A stretch of DNA of 11,497 nucleotides from CAYOYK01 sp964408185 (GTDB lineage Bacteria; Bacillota; Clostridia; Christensenellales; Aristaeellaceae). Position 1 is the stretch's first letter, and each line of letters starts with the position of its first letter. Below, one piece after another: positions 1 to 5,673 of this stretch. The notes under the pieces were generated by a model. That model did no database searches and was not told the DNA's origin. It saw nothing but the letters and a program-made list of their open reading frames with translations. The DNA is taken from the NCBI GenBank assembly GCA_964408185.1, contig CAYOYK010000072.1:1-11497 (forward strand), read 5' to 3'. A program made the position numbers and the translations under genes.

Positions 1-1211
1 ATGTCCTCGCGGATCATGGGGCGGTTGGTGGGAATCTGCACCACGTCAAGGTTGTATATGCCCTGAAATTCTTCTTCCTCGGTCTTGGCCGTGCCTGTCA
101 TGCCGCTGATCTTGGCATACATGCGGAAGTAGTTTTGGAAGGTAATGGTCGCCAGCGTCTTGCTCTCGCGCTCGACCTTGACGTGCTCCTTGGCCTCGAT
201 GGCTTGGTGCAGCCCGTCGCTGTACCGGCGGCCCACCATCAGACGGCCCGTGAACTCGTCCACGATGACCACCTGACCGTCCTGCACCACGTAGTCCACA
301 TCCCGCTTCATGAGCGCGTGGGCCTTCAGCGCGGCCAGAATGTAATGGTAGAGCTCGCTGTTGTCCAAATCGGCAAGGTTCTCCACGCCAAAGGCGCTCT
401 GCGCGGCGGTCACGCCCTGCTCGGTGAGGGTAACGGCCTTCTCCTTTTCGGCGATGGAGTAATCGGCCTCCTCCTTGAGGCGGCTGACAAAGCGGTCGGC
501 GCGCTCGTACATATCGGTGGAGGGGTCGCCCTGTCCGCTGATGATCAGGGGCGTGCGGGCCTCGTCGATGAGGATGGAGTCCACCTCGTCCACGATGCCA
601 AACTCGTGCCCGCGCTGCACCAAGTCCTTTTGGTAGATGACCATGTTGTCGCGCAGGTAGTCAAAGCCCATCTCGTTGTTGGTGCCGTAGGTCACGTCGC
701 AGGCGTAGGCGGCGCGGCGCTGATCGTTGGTGAGATCATGCACGATCACGCCGACGCTCATGCCCATAAAGCGGAAGATCTTGCCCATCCACTCGCCCTG
801 AAACTTGGCAAGGTAATCGTTGACGGTGACGATGTGCACGCCCTTGCCCGTGAGCGCGTTGAGGTACGCGGGCAGCGTGGCGGTATGGGTCTTGCCCTCG
901 CCGGTCTTCATCTCGGCGATGCGGCCCTGATGCAGGCACACGCCGCCCATGATCTGCACGGGAAACAGGCGCTTGCCGTCCACGCGCCATACGGCCTCGC
1001 GGAAGGCCGCAAACGCGTCCGGCAGCAGCTGGTCGAGCGTCTCGCCGCCCTGATAGCGGCCCTTGAACTCATCCGTTTTGGCCTTGAGCTCCGTATCGGA
1101 GAGCGCCGAGTATTCGTCCTCCTTGGCGAGCACCTGATCGGCGATTTTTTGCAGACGCTTGACCTCGACCTCGTTGCTCTGCCCAAACAGCTTTTTGATA
1201 AAATCCATCAT
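1..1211 (-). CDS. secA: SecA preprotein translocase ATPase, N-terminal part (cut by window edge)
   Basis: SecA is the ATPase motor that drives unfolded preproteins through the SecYEG channel. Only the first 403 codons are in the window; the rest lies beyond base 1. Visible landmarks: the N-terminal SecYEG/ATP region MMDFIKKLFG, the Walker A motif MKTGEGKT (residues 101-108), the stretch VHIVTVNDYLA (125-135), YGTNNEMGFDYLRDN (175-189), the Walker B/DEAD-like IVDEVDSILIDEARTPLI (206-223), and the preprotein-binding region containing VIVDEFTGRLMVGRRYSDGLHQ (315-335), followed by SGMTGTA. Two ATGs are adjacent (1211 and 1208); the first is chosen because AAGGAG lies 11 nt upstream of it. Residue 109 is His (usually Leu) and the NDYLA stretch continues KFQGEW rather than the common KRDxEW; otherwise this is a normal SecA1. 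An extended -10 promoter sits about 85 nt upstream. Confidence 0.95.
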   Translation of the reverse strand, partial: MMDFIKKLFGQSNEVEVKRLQKIADQVLAKEDEYSALSDTELKAKTDEFKGRYQGGETLDQLLPDAFAAFREAVWRVDGKRLFPVQIMGGVCLHQGRIAEMKTGEGKTHTATLPAYLNALTGKGVHIVTVNDYLAKFQGEWMGKIFRFMGMSVGVIVHDLTNDQRRAAYACDVTYGTNNEMGFDYLRDNMVIYQKDLVQRGHEFGIVDEVDSILIDEARTPLIISGQGDPSTDMYERADRFVSRLKEEADYSIAEKEKAVTLTEQGVTAAQSAFGVENLADLDNSELYHYILAALKAHALMKRDVDYVVQDGQVVIVDEFTGRLMVGRRYSDGLHQAIEAKEHVKVERESKTLATITFQNYFRMYAKISGMTGTAKTEEEEFQGIYNLDVVQIPTNRPMIRED

Positions 1212-1296
1212 CAGGCCCAATACTCCTTGCGTTTATTTGGGACGACTTAAAGCGGGCGGCAAGCCGTCCGCCGAAAGGCAAACCTAACCAACTCGC

Positions 1297-1325
1297 ATTA
1301 TACCACGGGGACACCCGCCGCGCAA
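1297..1325 (-). promoter_or_regulatory. Predicted sigma-A promoter of secA
   Basis: On the minus strand a perfect TATAAT (1297-1302) is preceded by TGG, making an extended -10 (TGnTATAAT). A TTGCGC -35 (1320-1325) lies upstream with a 17-nt spacer. Transcription would start near 1290, about 80 nt before the secA start. Confidence 0.75.
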
Positions 1326-1337
1326 GCCGGAGCGAGA

Positions 1338-1369
1338 GCCTCCGCCCGATCATCGGGCCTCCGGGAGGC
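1338..1369. other. Two-part inverted repeat between the small acidic ORF and the secA promoter
   Basis: The inner arms GCCCGAT (1344-1350) and ATCGGGC (1352-1358) are enclosed by outer arms GCCTCC (1338-1343) and GGAGGC (1364-1369), with a 5-nt bulge on one side. There is no T tract on either strand. It may be a weak terminator for the upstream small ORF or a DNA site in front of secA; the sequence does not decide. Confidence 0.45.
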
Positions 1370-1380
1370 AATGCCGGGCG

Positions 1381-1539
1381 TCAGTTCTCGCTGTGCCAGC
1401 ATTCGTTTTGCAGGCTGCCGTCCCGGTAGCAGGGCTCGGAATCGTCCTGCTCGTCCGCGTCCGTCTGGTCGCGGTCGTCGTTCGCCGCGTCATACTCGGA
1501 CACGCGCGGGTCGTCCGGCCCCATCCTTCGCCGTTCCAT
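1381..1539 (-). CDS. Small acidic hypothetical protein, 52 aa
   Basis: I do not recognise this protein. The frame starts at ATG 1539 behind AAAGGGG (7-8 nt spacing) and runs 52 codons to TGA. The product begins with a short basic patch (MERRRM), then becomes very rich in Asp and Glu, with two cysteines near the C terminus (PCYRDG and NECWHSEN). It has no membrane segment or signal peptide. It lies 65 nt downstream of the acyl-CoA synthetase stop, after a hairpin, and 170 nt ahead of secA in the same direction. An ATG at 1524 is a second possible start without a better ribosome site. It could be a real small protein or a chance frame in GC-rich DNA; the ribosome site and codon pattern favour a gene, moderately. 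Confidence 0.5.
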   Translation of the reverse strand: MERRRMGPDDPRVSEYDAANDDRDQTDADEQDDSEPCYRDGSLQNECWHSEN

Positions 1540-1573
1540 AGGGCTTCCCCTTTCGCGTTTGCCGCCGATGTTG

Positions 1574-1600
1574 CAAAGGAGCGGGCAAGCCGCTCCTTTG
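1574..1600 (-). terminator. Hairpin after the acyl-CoA synthetase gene, weak terminator candidate
   Basis: An 11-bp perfect stem (1574-1584 with 1590-1600; arm CAAAGGAGCGG) closes a 5-nt loop. It starts 4 nt downstream of the synthetase stop codon. On the minus strand the right arm ends in CCTTTG with only three T, so termination may be partial and could allow read-through into the small ORF. Confidence 0.5.
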
Positions 1601-1604
1601 GGTG

Positions 1605-3239
1605 TTATTTGGTGGTTTGCGCCTCCACTAGAAATCGCGCGCCGTATAGCTCCCGAAGCCGGGGCTTCTCGATCTTCCCAGTGGGATTGCGCGGCACCTG
1701 CGCAAAGATGACCCGGCGCGGGCGCTTGTAGCGCGGCAGGTCCATGCAGAACTCGTCCACCTCGCGCTCGGTGAGGGCCTCGCCGTCCTTGACCTCGATG
1801 ATCGCCGCGGCGATCTCACCCAGACGGTGATCGGGCAGGCCAATCACCGCCACGTCCTTGATCTTGGAGTTGGCGCGCAGGTAGTCCTCAATCTGCACGG
1901 GGTAGAGGTTCTCGCCGCCGGAGATGATCACGTCCTTCTTGCGATCGACCAGATAGATAAAGCCGTCCTCGTCGGTTTTGGCCATATCGCCGGTAAACAG
2001 CCAGCCGTCCTTGAGGATCTCCGCGGTGGCCTCCGGGTTTTTGTAGTAGCACTTCATCACGCCGGGGCCCTTTACGGCCAGCTCGCCAACCACGCCGGAG
2101 GGCACGTCCGCGCCCTGCTCGTCCACGATGCGGGTCTGCCACAGGTAGCCCGCCTTGCCGATGGCCCCGACCTTGCGGATGTTCTCCACACCCAAATGCA
2201 CGCAGCCGGGCCCGATGGATTCGCTCAGGCCGTAGTTGGTATCGTACTGCTGGTTAGGGAACAGCGCGTGCCAGCGCTCGATGAGGCTGGGCGGCACGGG
2301 CTGCGCGCCCACATGCATCAGCCGCCACTGGCTCAGACGGTAGTCCTCCAGCCGGATGTCCCCGCGCTCCACCGCGTCCAATATATCCTGCACCCACGGT
2401 ACGAGCAGCCACACGATGGTGGCCCGTTCGTCCGATATGGCCTGCAAGACCCAGTCCGGCTTGACGCCGCGCAGCAGCACGGCCTTGGAGCCTGTCAGCA
2501 GACTGCCGAACCAGTGCATCTTGGCCCCGGTGTGGTACAGCGGCGGGATGCACAGGAACACGTCGTCCTTGGTCTGGCCGTGATGGTTCTGCTCGGTCAG
2601 GCAGCTGGATACCAGCGCGGAGTGCTTGTGCAGGATCGCCTTGGGGAAGCCCGTCGTGCCGGAGCTGAAGTAAATCGCCGCGTCGTCGTCGTCCAGCAGC
2701 TCCACGGCGGGGGCCGTGGTGGAGCAGTACGTCGTGAAGGTGTCAAAGTTATCGGCAAAATCGGGGGTGTCCTCCCCGACGAAGAAGATGTCGTCAATGG
2801 CGGTCAGCTGATCCAGCACCTGCTCGATGCGTCCTGTGAACTCCGGCCCGGTGACCAGCACGCTTGCGTCGCTCAAACCCAAGCAATACACGATTTCCTC
2901 CGCCGTGTAGCGGAAGTTCATCGGCACGGCCAGCGCGCCGCTCTTGAGCACGCCAAAGTAGATGGGCAGCCAATCCAGGCAGTTCATCAGCAAAATGGCG
3001 ACCTTGTCGCCCTTGCGCACGCCCCGGCTGAGCAGCAAATTGGCAAACCGGTTGGCCTTGCGGTCAAATTCCCGCCACGTCATCTCCCGGCGGAAACGGC
3101 CGTCCGAGGCCGACTCGATGAGGTTATACTCGCGCCACGTCACCGTGTGATCGGGCTGCTTTGCCGGGTTGATCTCCACCAGCGCCACATCGTCCGGCCG
3201 AATGCGCGCGTTCTTCTCCAAAAAATCCGTAATGACCAT
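1605..3239 (-). CDS. AMP-forming acyl-CoA synthetase/ligase (class I adenylate-forming enzyme)
   Basis: This is predicted to activate a carboxylic acid with ATP to an acyl-adenylate and transfer the acyl group to CoA; the substrate cannot be read from sequence. The 544-residue protein has the full ANL-family motif set: P-loop YFSSGTTGFPK (190-200), YGLSES (336-341), GWLFTGD (412-418), DRKKDVIISGGENLYP (432-447), and PTGKIEK (519-525) with the A10 catalytic lysine at 522. The N-terminal domain carries a TWRE[YF] sequence twice (34-38 and 54-58), apparently an inserted or duplicated segment ahead of the usual TWREFD start of the fold. ATG 3239 is preferred: an in-frame ATG at 3251 sits directly on its GGAAGG, while 3239 has TAGGAA close by and GGAAGG at 12 nt. 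The choice between the two is not firm. It has its own near-consensus promoter, so it is probably a separate transcription unit. No neighbour indicates the acid used. Confidence 0.9.
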   Translation of the reverse strand: MVITDFLEKNARIRPDDVALVEINPAKQPDHTVTWREYNLIESASDGRFRREMTWREFDRKANRFANLLLSRGVRKGDKVAILLMNCLDWLPIYFGVLKSGALAVPMNFRYTAEEIVYCLGLSDASVLVTGPEFTGRIEQVLDQLTAIDDIFFVGEDTPDFADNFDTFTTYCSTTAPAVELLDDDDAAIYFSSGTTGFPKAILHKHSALVSSCLTEQNHHGQTKDDVFLCIPPLYHTGAKMHWFGSLLTGSKAVLLRGVKPDWVLQAISDERATIVWLLVPWVQDILDAVERGDIRLEDYRLSQWRLMHVGAQPVPPSLIERWHALFPNQQYDTNYGLSESIGPGCVHLGVENIRKVGAIGKAGYLWQTRIVDEQGADVPSGVVGELAVKGPGVMKCYYKNPEATAEILKDGWLFTGDMAKTDEDGFIYLVDRKKDVIISGGENLYPVQIEDYLRANSKIKDVAVIGLPDHRLGEIAAAIIEVKDGEALTEREVDEFCMDLPRYKRPRRVIFAQVPRNPTGKIEKPRLRELYGARFLVEAQTTK

Positions 3240-3292
3240 CGTTCCTACCATCCTTCCGTTGCACGGTTTGATCCGCGCAAGCCTTCCGGGGT

Positions 3293-3322
3293 ATTATAGG
3301 ATAAACGCCCGCCGTTTGTCAA
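3293..3322 (-). promoter_or_regulatory. Near-consensus sigma-A promoter of the acyl-CoA synthetase
   Basis: The minus strand shows a perfect -35 TTGACA (3317-3322), an 18-nt spacer and a perfect -10 TATAAT (3293-3298). The start site would fall near 3286, giving a leader of roughly 47 nt. Confidence 0.85.
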
Positions 3323-3347
3323 TCCGGGTCGAACGGGCGGCGGGCGC

Positions 3348-3382
3348 AAAAAGCCCGCCGGAGGGGCAATGCTCCCGGCGGG
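3348..3382 (-). terminator. Rho-independent terminator downstream of the PIG-L gene
   Basis: On the minus strand the arms CCCGCCGGGAG (3372-3382) and CTCCGGCGGG (3354-3363) form a 10-bp stem with one bulged C around an 8-nt loop. CTTTTT follows (T run at 3348-3352). It lies about 180 nt after the PIG-L stop codon and just before the synthetase promoter, separating the two units. A second, overlapping pairing (GGCGGGC with GCCCGCC around the A tract) is also possible. Confidence 0.75.
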
Positions 3383-3560
3383 TACGGAACACGGGCAAAG
3401 GCGTTGCCTTCCTGAACGGCGTTGCCGCGAGCTGCGCAGGGCCGTCTGTCGGACGCGCTGCCGCGCGGAGCGCGGAGCAGCCCGACGCGGGGGCGGGCCC
3501 TCCGCGACCGGCAGAGGGACAGTGTTCCCTGCACCGCCACGCTTTACGGCGGGCAAGCCG
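3383..3560. other. Hairpin-rich, very GC-rich intergenic stretch
   Basis: I see no gene here. Frames are open in several registers, as expected in very GC-rich DNA, but none has a ribosome site or recognisable product. It holds: a direct repeat GGCGTTGCC at 3400-3408 and 3418-3426; a compound hairpin at 3448-3486 (arms GTCGG/CCGAC, GCTG/CAGC and CCGCGC/GCGCGG, about 15 bp in all); a bulged hairpin at 3511-3532 (GCAGAGGGA with TCCCTGC); and a short hairpin ACGGC/GCCGT at 3546-3561 touching the PIG-L stop codon. This region resembles the dispersed palindromic intergenic elements of some Clostridia, but copy number cannot be judged from one window. Confidence 0.5.
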
Positions 3561-4250
3561 TCATAGGCTGGCCAGCACCTGCCTGTACTGATAATCCTCC
3601 ACGCCGTAGGCGGTCGCGTGCTCGCACTTGACGAGGGCGCCGCGCATGCGGCTGAGGGCCTCGTAGTATTGCAGGTACTTGAAGTCCCGGCTGTTCTCCG
3701 TGAGCCACAGCTTCACAATGGCCTCGCGCCAGAGCGGGAACGCCTCCGTCACATCAAAATACGTGTACGGCCGGAAGCCCTCGGCGTCCTCCCAGTTCTC
3801 GGCAAAGAGCGTCGTGCGGATGGGCGCGGGCGGCAGGGGCCTTTCAAACGTGGGCAGGCTGGCAAAGAAAACCGCATCCTGCGCGAGCTTGCTGGCGACG
3901 ATGTGGTCCTTGTGCATGCTGTTCTTCCAGTGGCAAAGCACCGCGTCGGCCTTAAGGGAGCGCAGCAGATCGCCCAGCTCCACGGCCTTCTCGTGGGTGT
4001 ACGCCAGCTCCCCGTCCGGGGTATCCAGCACGATGCTCTCGCCGCCCAGCAGCTCGGCAAACTCCTTGGCGCTGGCGACGTTCTTTTGCCGAAACTCCGC
4101 AGTGGTGTATCCGGGAGGGCAGCCGCGCTCCCCGGCGGTCAGGTCGATGGTGACGATCTTGTCGCCCGCCATGGAATGCTTGGCAAGCAGCATGCCGCAG
4201 GTGAGCTGCGCGTCGCCCGTGTGCGCGCCGATGGCTACGATGGTTTTCAT
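3561..4250 (-). CDS. PIG-L/LmbE-family deacetylase-like protein with altered active site
   Basis: PIG-L-family enzymes (MshB, BshB, LmbE) are zinc-dependent and remove N-acetyl groups from GlcNAc-type substrates. The 229-residue protein starts MKTIVAIGAH and has the expected Rossmann-like layout: GAHTGDAQL (8-16) in place of the usual AHPDDE motif, then TAGERG (38-43), TPDGEL (77-82) and the second metal motif HWKNSMHKDH (107-116). By alignment with MshB, the zinc ligands are His10, Asp13 and His116, while the first Asp of PDD (the catalytic base in MshB) is Gly12. ATG 4250 is chosen because AAGGAGG (4259-4265) sits 8 nt upstream; an in-frame GTG at 4268 lies upstream of that ribosome site. 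It is cytoplasmic (no leader) and lies downstream of the tandem-GNAT gene in the same direction. Its substrate is unknown; an amino-sugar derivative is inferred from family and context. Confidence 0.85.
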   Translation of the reverse strand: MKTIVAIGAHTGDAQLTCGMLLAKHSMAGDKIVTIDLTAGERGCPPGYTTAEFRQKNVASAKEFAELLGGESIVLDTPDGELAYTHEKAVELGDLLRSLKADAVLCHWKNSMHKDHIVASKLAQDAVFFASLPTFERPLPPAPIRTTLFAENWEDAEGFRPYTYFDVTEAFPLWREAIVKLWLTENSRDFKYLQYYEALSRMRGALVKCEHATAYGVEDYQYRQVLASL

Positions 4251-4272
4251 AACAAATTCCTCCTTCACATAA

Positions 4273-4291
4273 AGCAGCGTCAGAGCTGCTT
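4273..4291. repeat. 19-nt direct repeat, left copy
   Basis: The plus-strand sequence AGCAGCGTCAGAGCTGCTT is identical to 4516-4534, 243 nt away. The repeat is itself an imperfect palindrome (AGCAGC and GCTGCT around GTCAGA). This copy lies just upstream of the PIG-L ribosome binding site. Confidence 0.9.
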
Positions 4292-4515
4292 ACAGCCTGT
4301 CGAAGAACCCGTGAGGGCTTGGGGAGCCGCGCTCCCCAAGTGGATTCCGCCTTGGGCGACCTGTGCGTCCAAGGCGGCGGCGTCGCGGAGCAACGCTACC
4401 CTGCGCTTATCCCCGGCCGCATTCTGTGAGGGAGGCCCAACGCCGACCGAACAGGCTGCAGGGGAAAAGCGCAAGCCTCAACAAAGTGACAAAGCCACTT
4501 TGTTGACACGCCGCG
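4292..4515. repeat. Non-coding palindromic element inserted between the GNAT and PIG-L genes (candidate)
   Basis: This 224-nt segment lies between two exact 19-nt direct repeats and contains three strong hairpins: 4318-4340 (CTTGGGGAGC/GCTCCCCAAG, 10 bp, 3-nt loop), 4347-4377 (CCGCCTTGG/CCAAGGCGG, 9 bp) and 4478-4506 (TCAACAAAGTG/CACTTTGTTGA, 11 bp, 7-nt loop). If one repeat copy and this segment are removed, the GNAT stop codon falls about 30 nt from the PIG-L start with its ribosome site intact, an ordinary operon spacing. That suggests an insertion into an existing operon. It has no transposase and no convincing gene. It could instead be a structured RNA or a local duplication. Confidence 0.5.
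4478..4506 (-). terminator. 11-bp hairpin 16 nt after the GNAT stop codon
   Basis: The perfect stem TCAACAAAGTG/CACTTTGTTGA encloses a 7-nt loop. On the minus strand it is followed by GGCTTGCG and only later by TTTT, so it lacks a proper U tract. It may weaken transcription from GNAT into PIG-L or stabilise the upstream mRNA. It belongs to the hairpin element between the direct repeats. Confidence 0.35.
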
Positions 4516-4534
4516 AGCAGCGTCAGAGCTGCTT
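4516..4534. repeat. 19-nt direct repeat, right copy (overlaps the GNAT stop codon)
   Basis: This is identical to 4273-4291. It encodes the last residues (KQL) and stop codon of the GNAT protein and a few bases beyond, so it is probably the original copy and the left one the duplicate. Confidence 0.9.
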
Positions 4535-5512
4535 GCACATAATGGCATAGCGCCGCGCGGCGTGAAAGCCTGTTTTTTCGTACAGGCGGCGGGCATGGTT
4601 GTCCACGCCTGTAAAGAGGGAGCTGAACGCCGCGCCCTCGGCCACGAACTCGCGCATGAGGTCGTTGAACAAAAGCGTTGCGATGCCGCGCTTTTCGTAT
4701 TCCGGGTCGGTGCAGATGCCCGTAAACCATCCGCGCCCGCTGGGCTGCTTGTCCACGGGGCCGGTAAAGCCCACGATGTACTGCCCGCGATCCACCGCCG
4801 CGAGGATGACGCGGGGGTGCTCCTTGGCGGTCTCGGTACGCAGGACCTCGCGCCAGTAATCGCTGCCCACGCGGTCGCACATGCGGTCGTAGTCCGCGTG
4901 CAGGCTCACATCGTAGCGGCCTGCCGAGATCCCCTCGTCGGCCAGCTTTTGCCGCAGGGCCTCAAGGGACTCGTCGTAGCGGTAGTCCTTGAGGTTGAGG
5001 TACATGGCAACCTCCTCGTGGCGGTTCTCGAAGCCTTGCGCCGCAAAGAAGCCGTATCCGGCGCAGTCGGTATCCAAGCCGGGCGCGTTGTTGTGGTCGT
5101 GCCCCGGCGTGCCGGGGATCGTCCAATCCAGCTGGATGGGGCTGAGGCTGTTGATCAGCAGCTCGGTCTTGCCACGCTTGCGCAGGTCGCTTTCCAAGTC
5201 GTCCAGCATGGCCTTTCCGATGCCCTCGCGGCGATGGGCGGCGTCCACCAGCATCAGCACAAGGTAGGCGCGCCGGGCCTCCTCCGGCTTTTGGGAATGC
5301 TTTTGGTGCGCGGCCAGCAGACAGCCGACCAGCGCGCCGTCCGCCTCCGCCACGCGGCAGAGGGACGCATCCCAGTTGGGATCGGTTGTAAATTTTTGCG
5401 CAAAGTAGCTTTCGTCCGGCTCGTGGTAGATCACATCGCCCGACCGCACGCAGGCGCGCCACAGCGCCACGATGGCGGTCTCGTCTCCGGGCTTGAACAG
5501 ACGTATTTGCAT
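4523..5512 (-). CDS. Tandem-GNAT-domain N-acetyltransferase
   Basis: This 329-residue protein has two GNAT folds in series and is predicted to transfer an acyl group from acetyl-CoA to an amine. Domain 1 (about 1-172) has the pyrophosphate-binding motif RREGIG (94-99), preceded by the beta-4 strand YLVLMLVD. Domain 2 (about 190-329) has EKRGIA (273-278) and the C-terminal NHARRLYEKTGF signature (305-316). The linker region carries APGLDTDCAGYGFFAAQGF (143-161). A good GGGAGG ribosome site lies 5 nt before ATG 5512. The double-GNAT layout resembles mycothiol synthase MshD, and its downstream neighbour is a PIG-L protein (the MshB family), but this is only an architectural parallel. It is transcribed divergently from murQ, and the two start sites share a 160-nt region. 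An amino-sugar or related amine substrate is inferred from context only. Confidence 0.85.
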   Translation of the reverse strand: MQIRLFKPGDETAIVALWRACVRSGDVIYHEPDESYFAQKFTTDPNWDASLCRVAEADGALVGCLLAAHQKHSQKPEEARRAYLVLMLVDAAHRREGIGKAMLDDLESDLRKRGKTELLINSLSPIQLDWTIPGTPGHDHNNAPGLDTDCAGYGFFAAQGFENRHEEVAMYLNLKDYRYDESLEALRQKLADEGISAGRYDVSLHADYDRMCDRVGSDYWREVLRTETAKEHPRVILAAVDRGQYIVGFTGPVDKQPSGRGWFTGICTDPEYEKRGIATLLFNDLMREFVAEGAAFSSLFTGVDNHARRLYEKTGFHAARRYAIMCKQL

Positions 5513-5544
5513 AAGCGCCTCCCATTTGTTTTCAGGTTATGCAT

Positions 5545-5573
5545 AGCATACCAAGGATTGGTACGCTTGTAAA
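5545..5573 (-). promoter_or_regulatory. Predicted promoter of the GNAT/PIG-L unit
   Basis: On the minus strand: -35 TTTACA (5568-5573), 17-nt spacer, extended -10 TGGTATGCT with TATGCT at 5545-5550. The start would be near 5538, leaving a leader of about 25 nt before ATG 5512. The spacer is occupied by an inverted repeat that could be an operator. Confidence 0.75.
5546..5566. promoter_or_regulatory. Inverted-repeat operator candidate in the murQ/GNAT divergent region
   Basis: Arms TACCAA (5549-5554) and TTGGTA (5558-5563) flank a GGA centre. After one mismatch on each side the symmetry continues with GC/GC, giving a 21-bp site. It overlaps the -10 and spacer of the GNAT promoter and lies about 70-90 bp upstream of the murQ -10. 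A repressor bound here would block GNAT transcription; an effect on murQ is possible. The regulator is not encoded in the window; RpiR-type (MurR) or GntR-type proteins are the usual controllers of such genes. Confidence 0.45.
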
Positions 5574-5627
5574 GCGAATATGAAAAATAAGTTGTATCTG
5601 TTCGGTGGGGCTTTCCTTTTGAGGTTT

Positions 5628-5639
5628 CTGTGGTAGAAT
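5628..5639 (+). promoter_or_regulatory. Extended -10 promoter of the murQ operon
   Basis: TAGAAT (5634-5639) preceded by TGG makes an extended -10 element. The 16-18 nt spaced -35 position (around 5611-5616, CTTTCC) is poor, so the promoter may rely on the TGn element or on an activator. Transcription would start near 5646, giving a leader of about 28 nt before ATG 5674. Confidence 0.6.
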
Positions 5640-5673
5640 ACTGTTGCATATGTATGGAACGGAGGCGCGGACG

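Noticed and set aside
135..1250. Long plus-strand open frame opposite secA
   Set aside because: It is antisense to an unmistakable SecA, has a His/Val/Leu-rich composition typical of the reverse of GC-rich coding DNA, and no recognisable domain.
1827..3299. 490-codon plus-strand open frame opposite the acyl-CoA synthetase
   Set aside because: It is a mirror of a gene with all ANL-family motifs; no ribosome site or family match.
3319..3631. Several short overlapping open frames in the GC-rich intergenic stretch
   Set aside because: They are open in many registers at once, Arg/Pro/Ala-rich, without ribosome sites, and run through hairpins and a terminator.
4251..4268. GTG start for the PIG-L gene adding six residues
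   Set aside because: It would place the AAGGAGG ribosome site inside the coding region; ATG 4250 has ideal 8-nt spacing.
5568..5584. cre-like sequence near the murQ/GNAT promoters (TGTAAAGCGAATA)
   Set aside because: The central CG is out of register with the cre consensus, and the TGTAAA is better explained as the GNAT -35 element.
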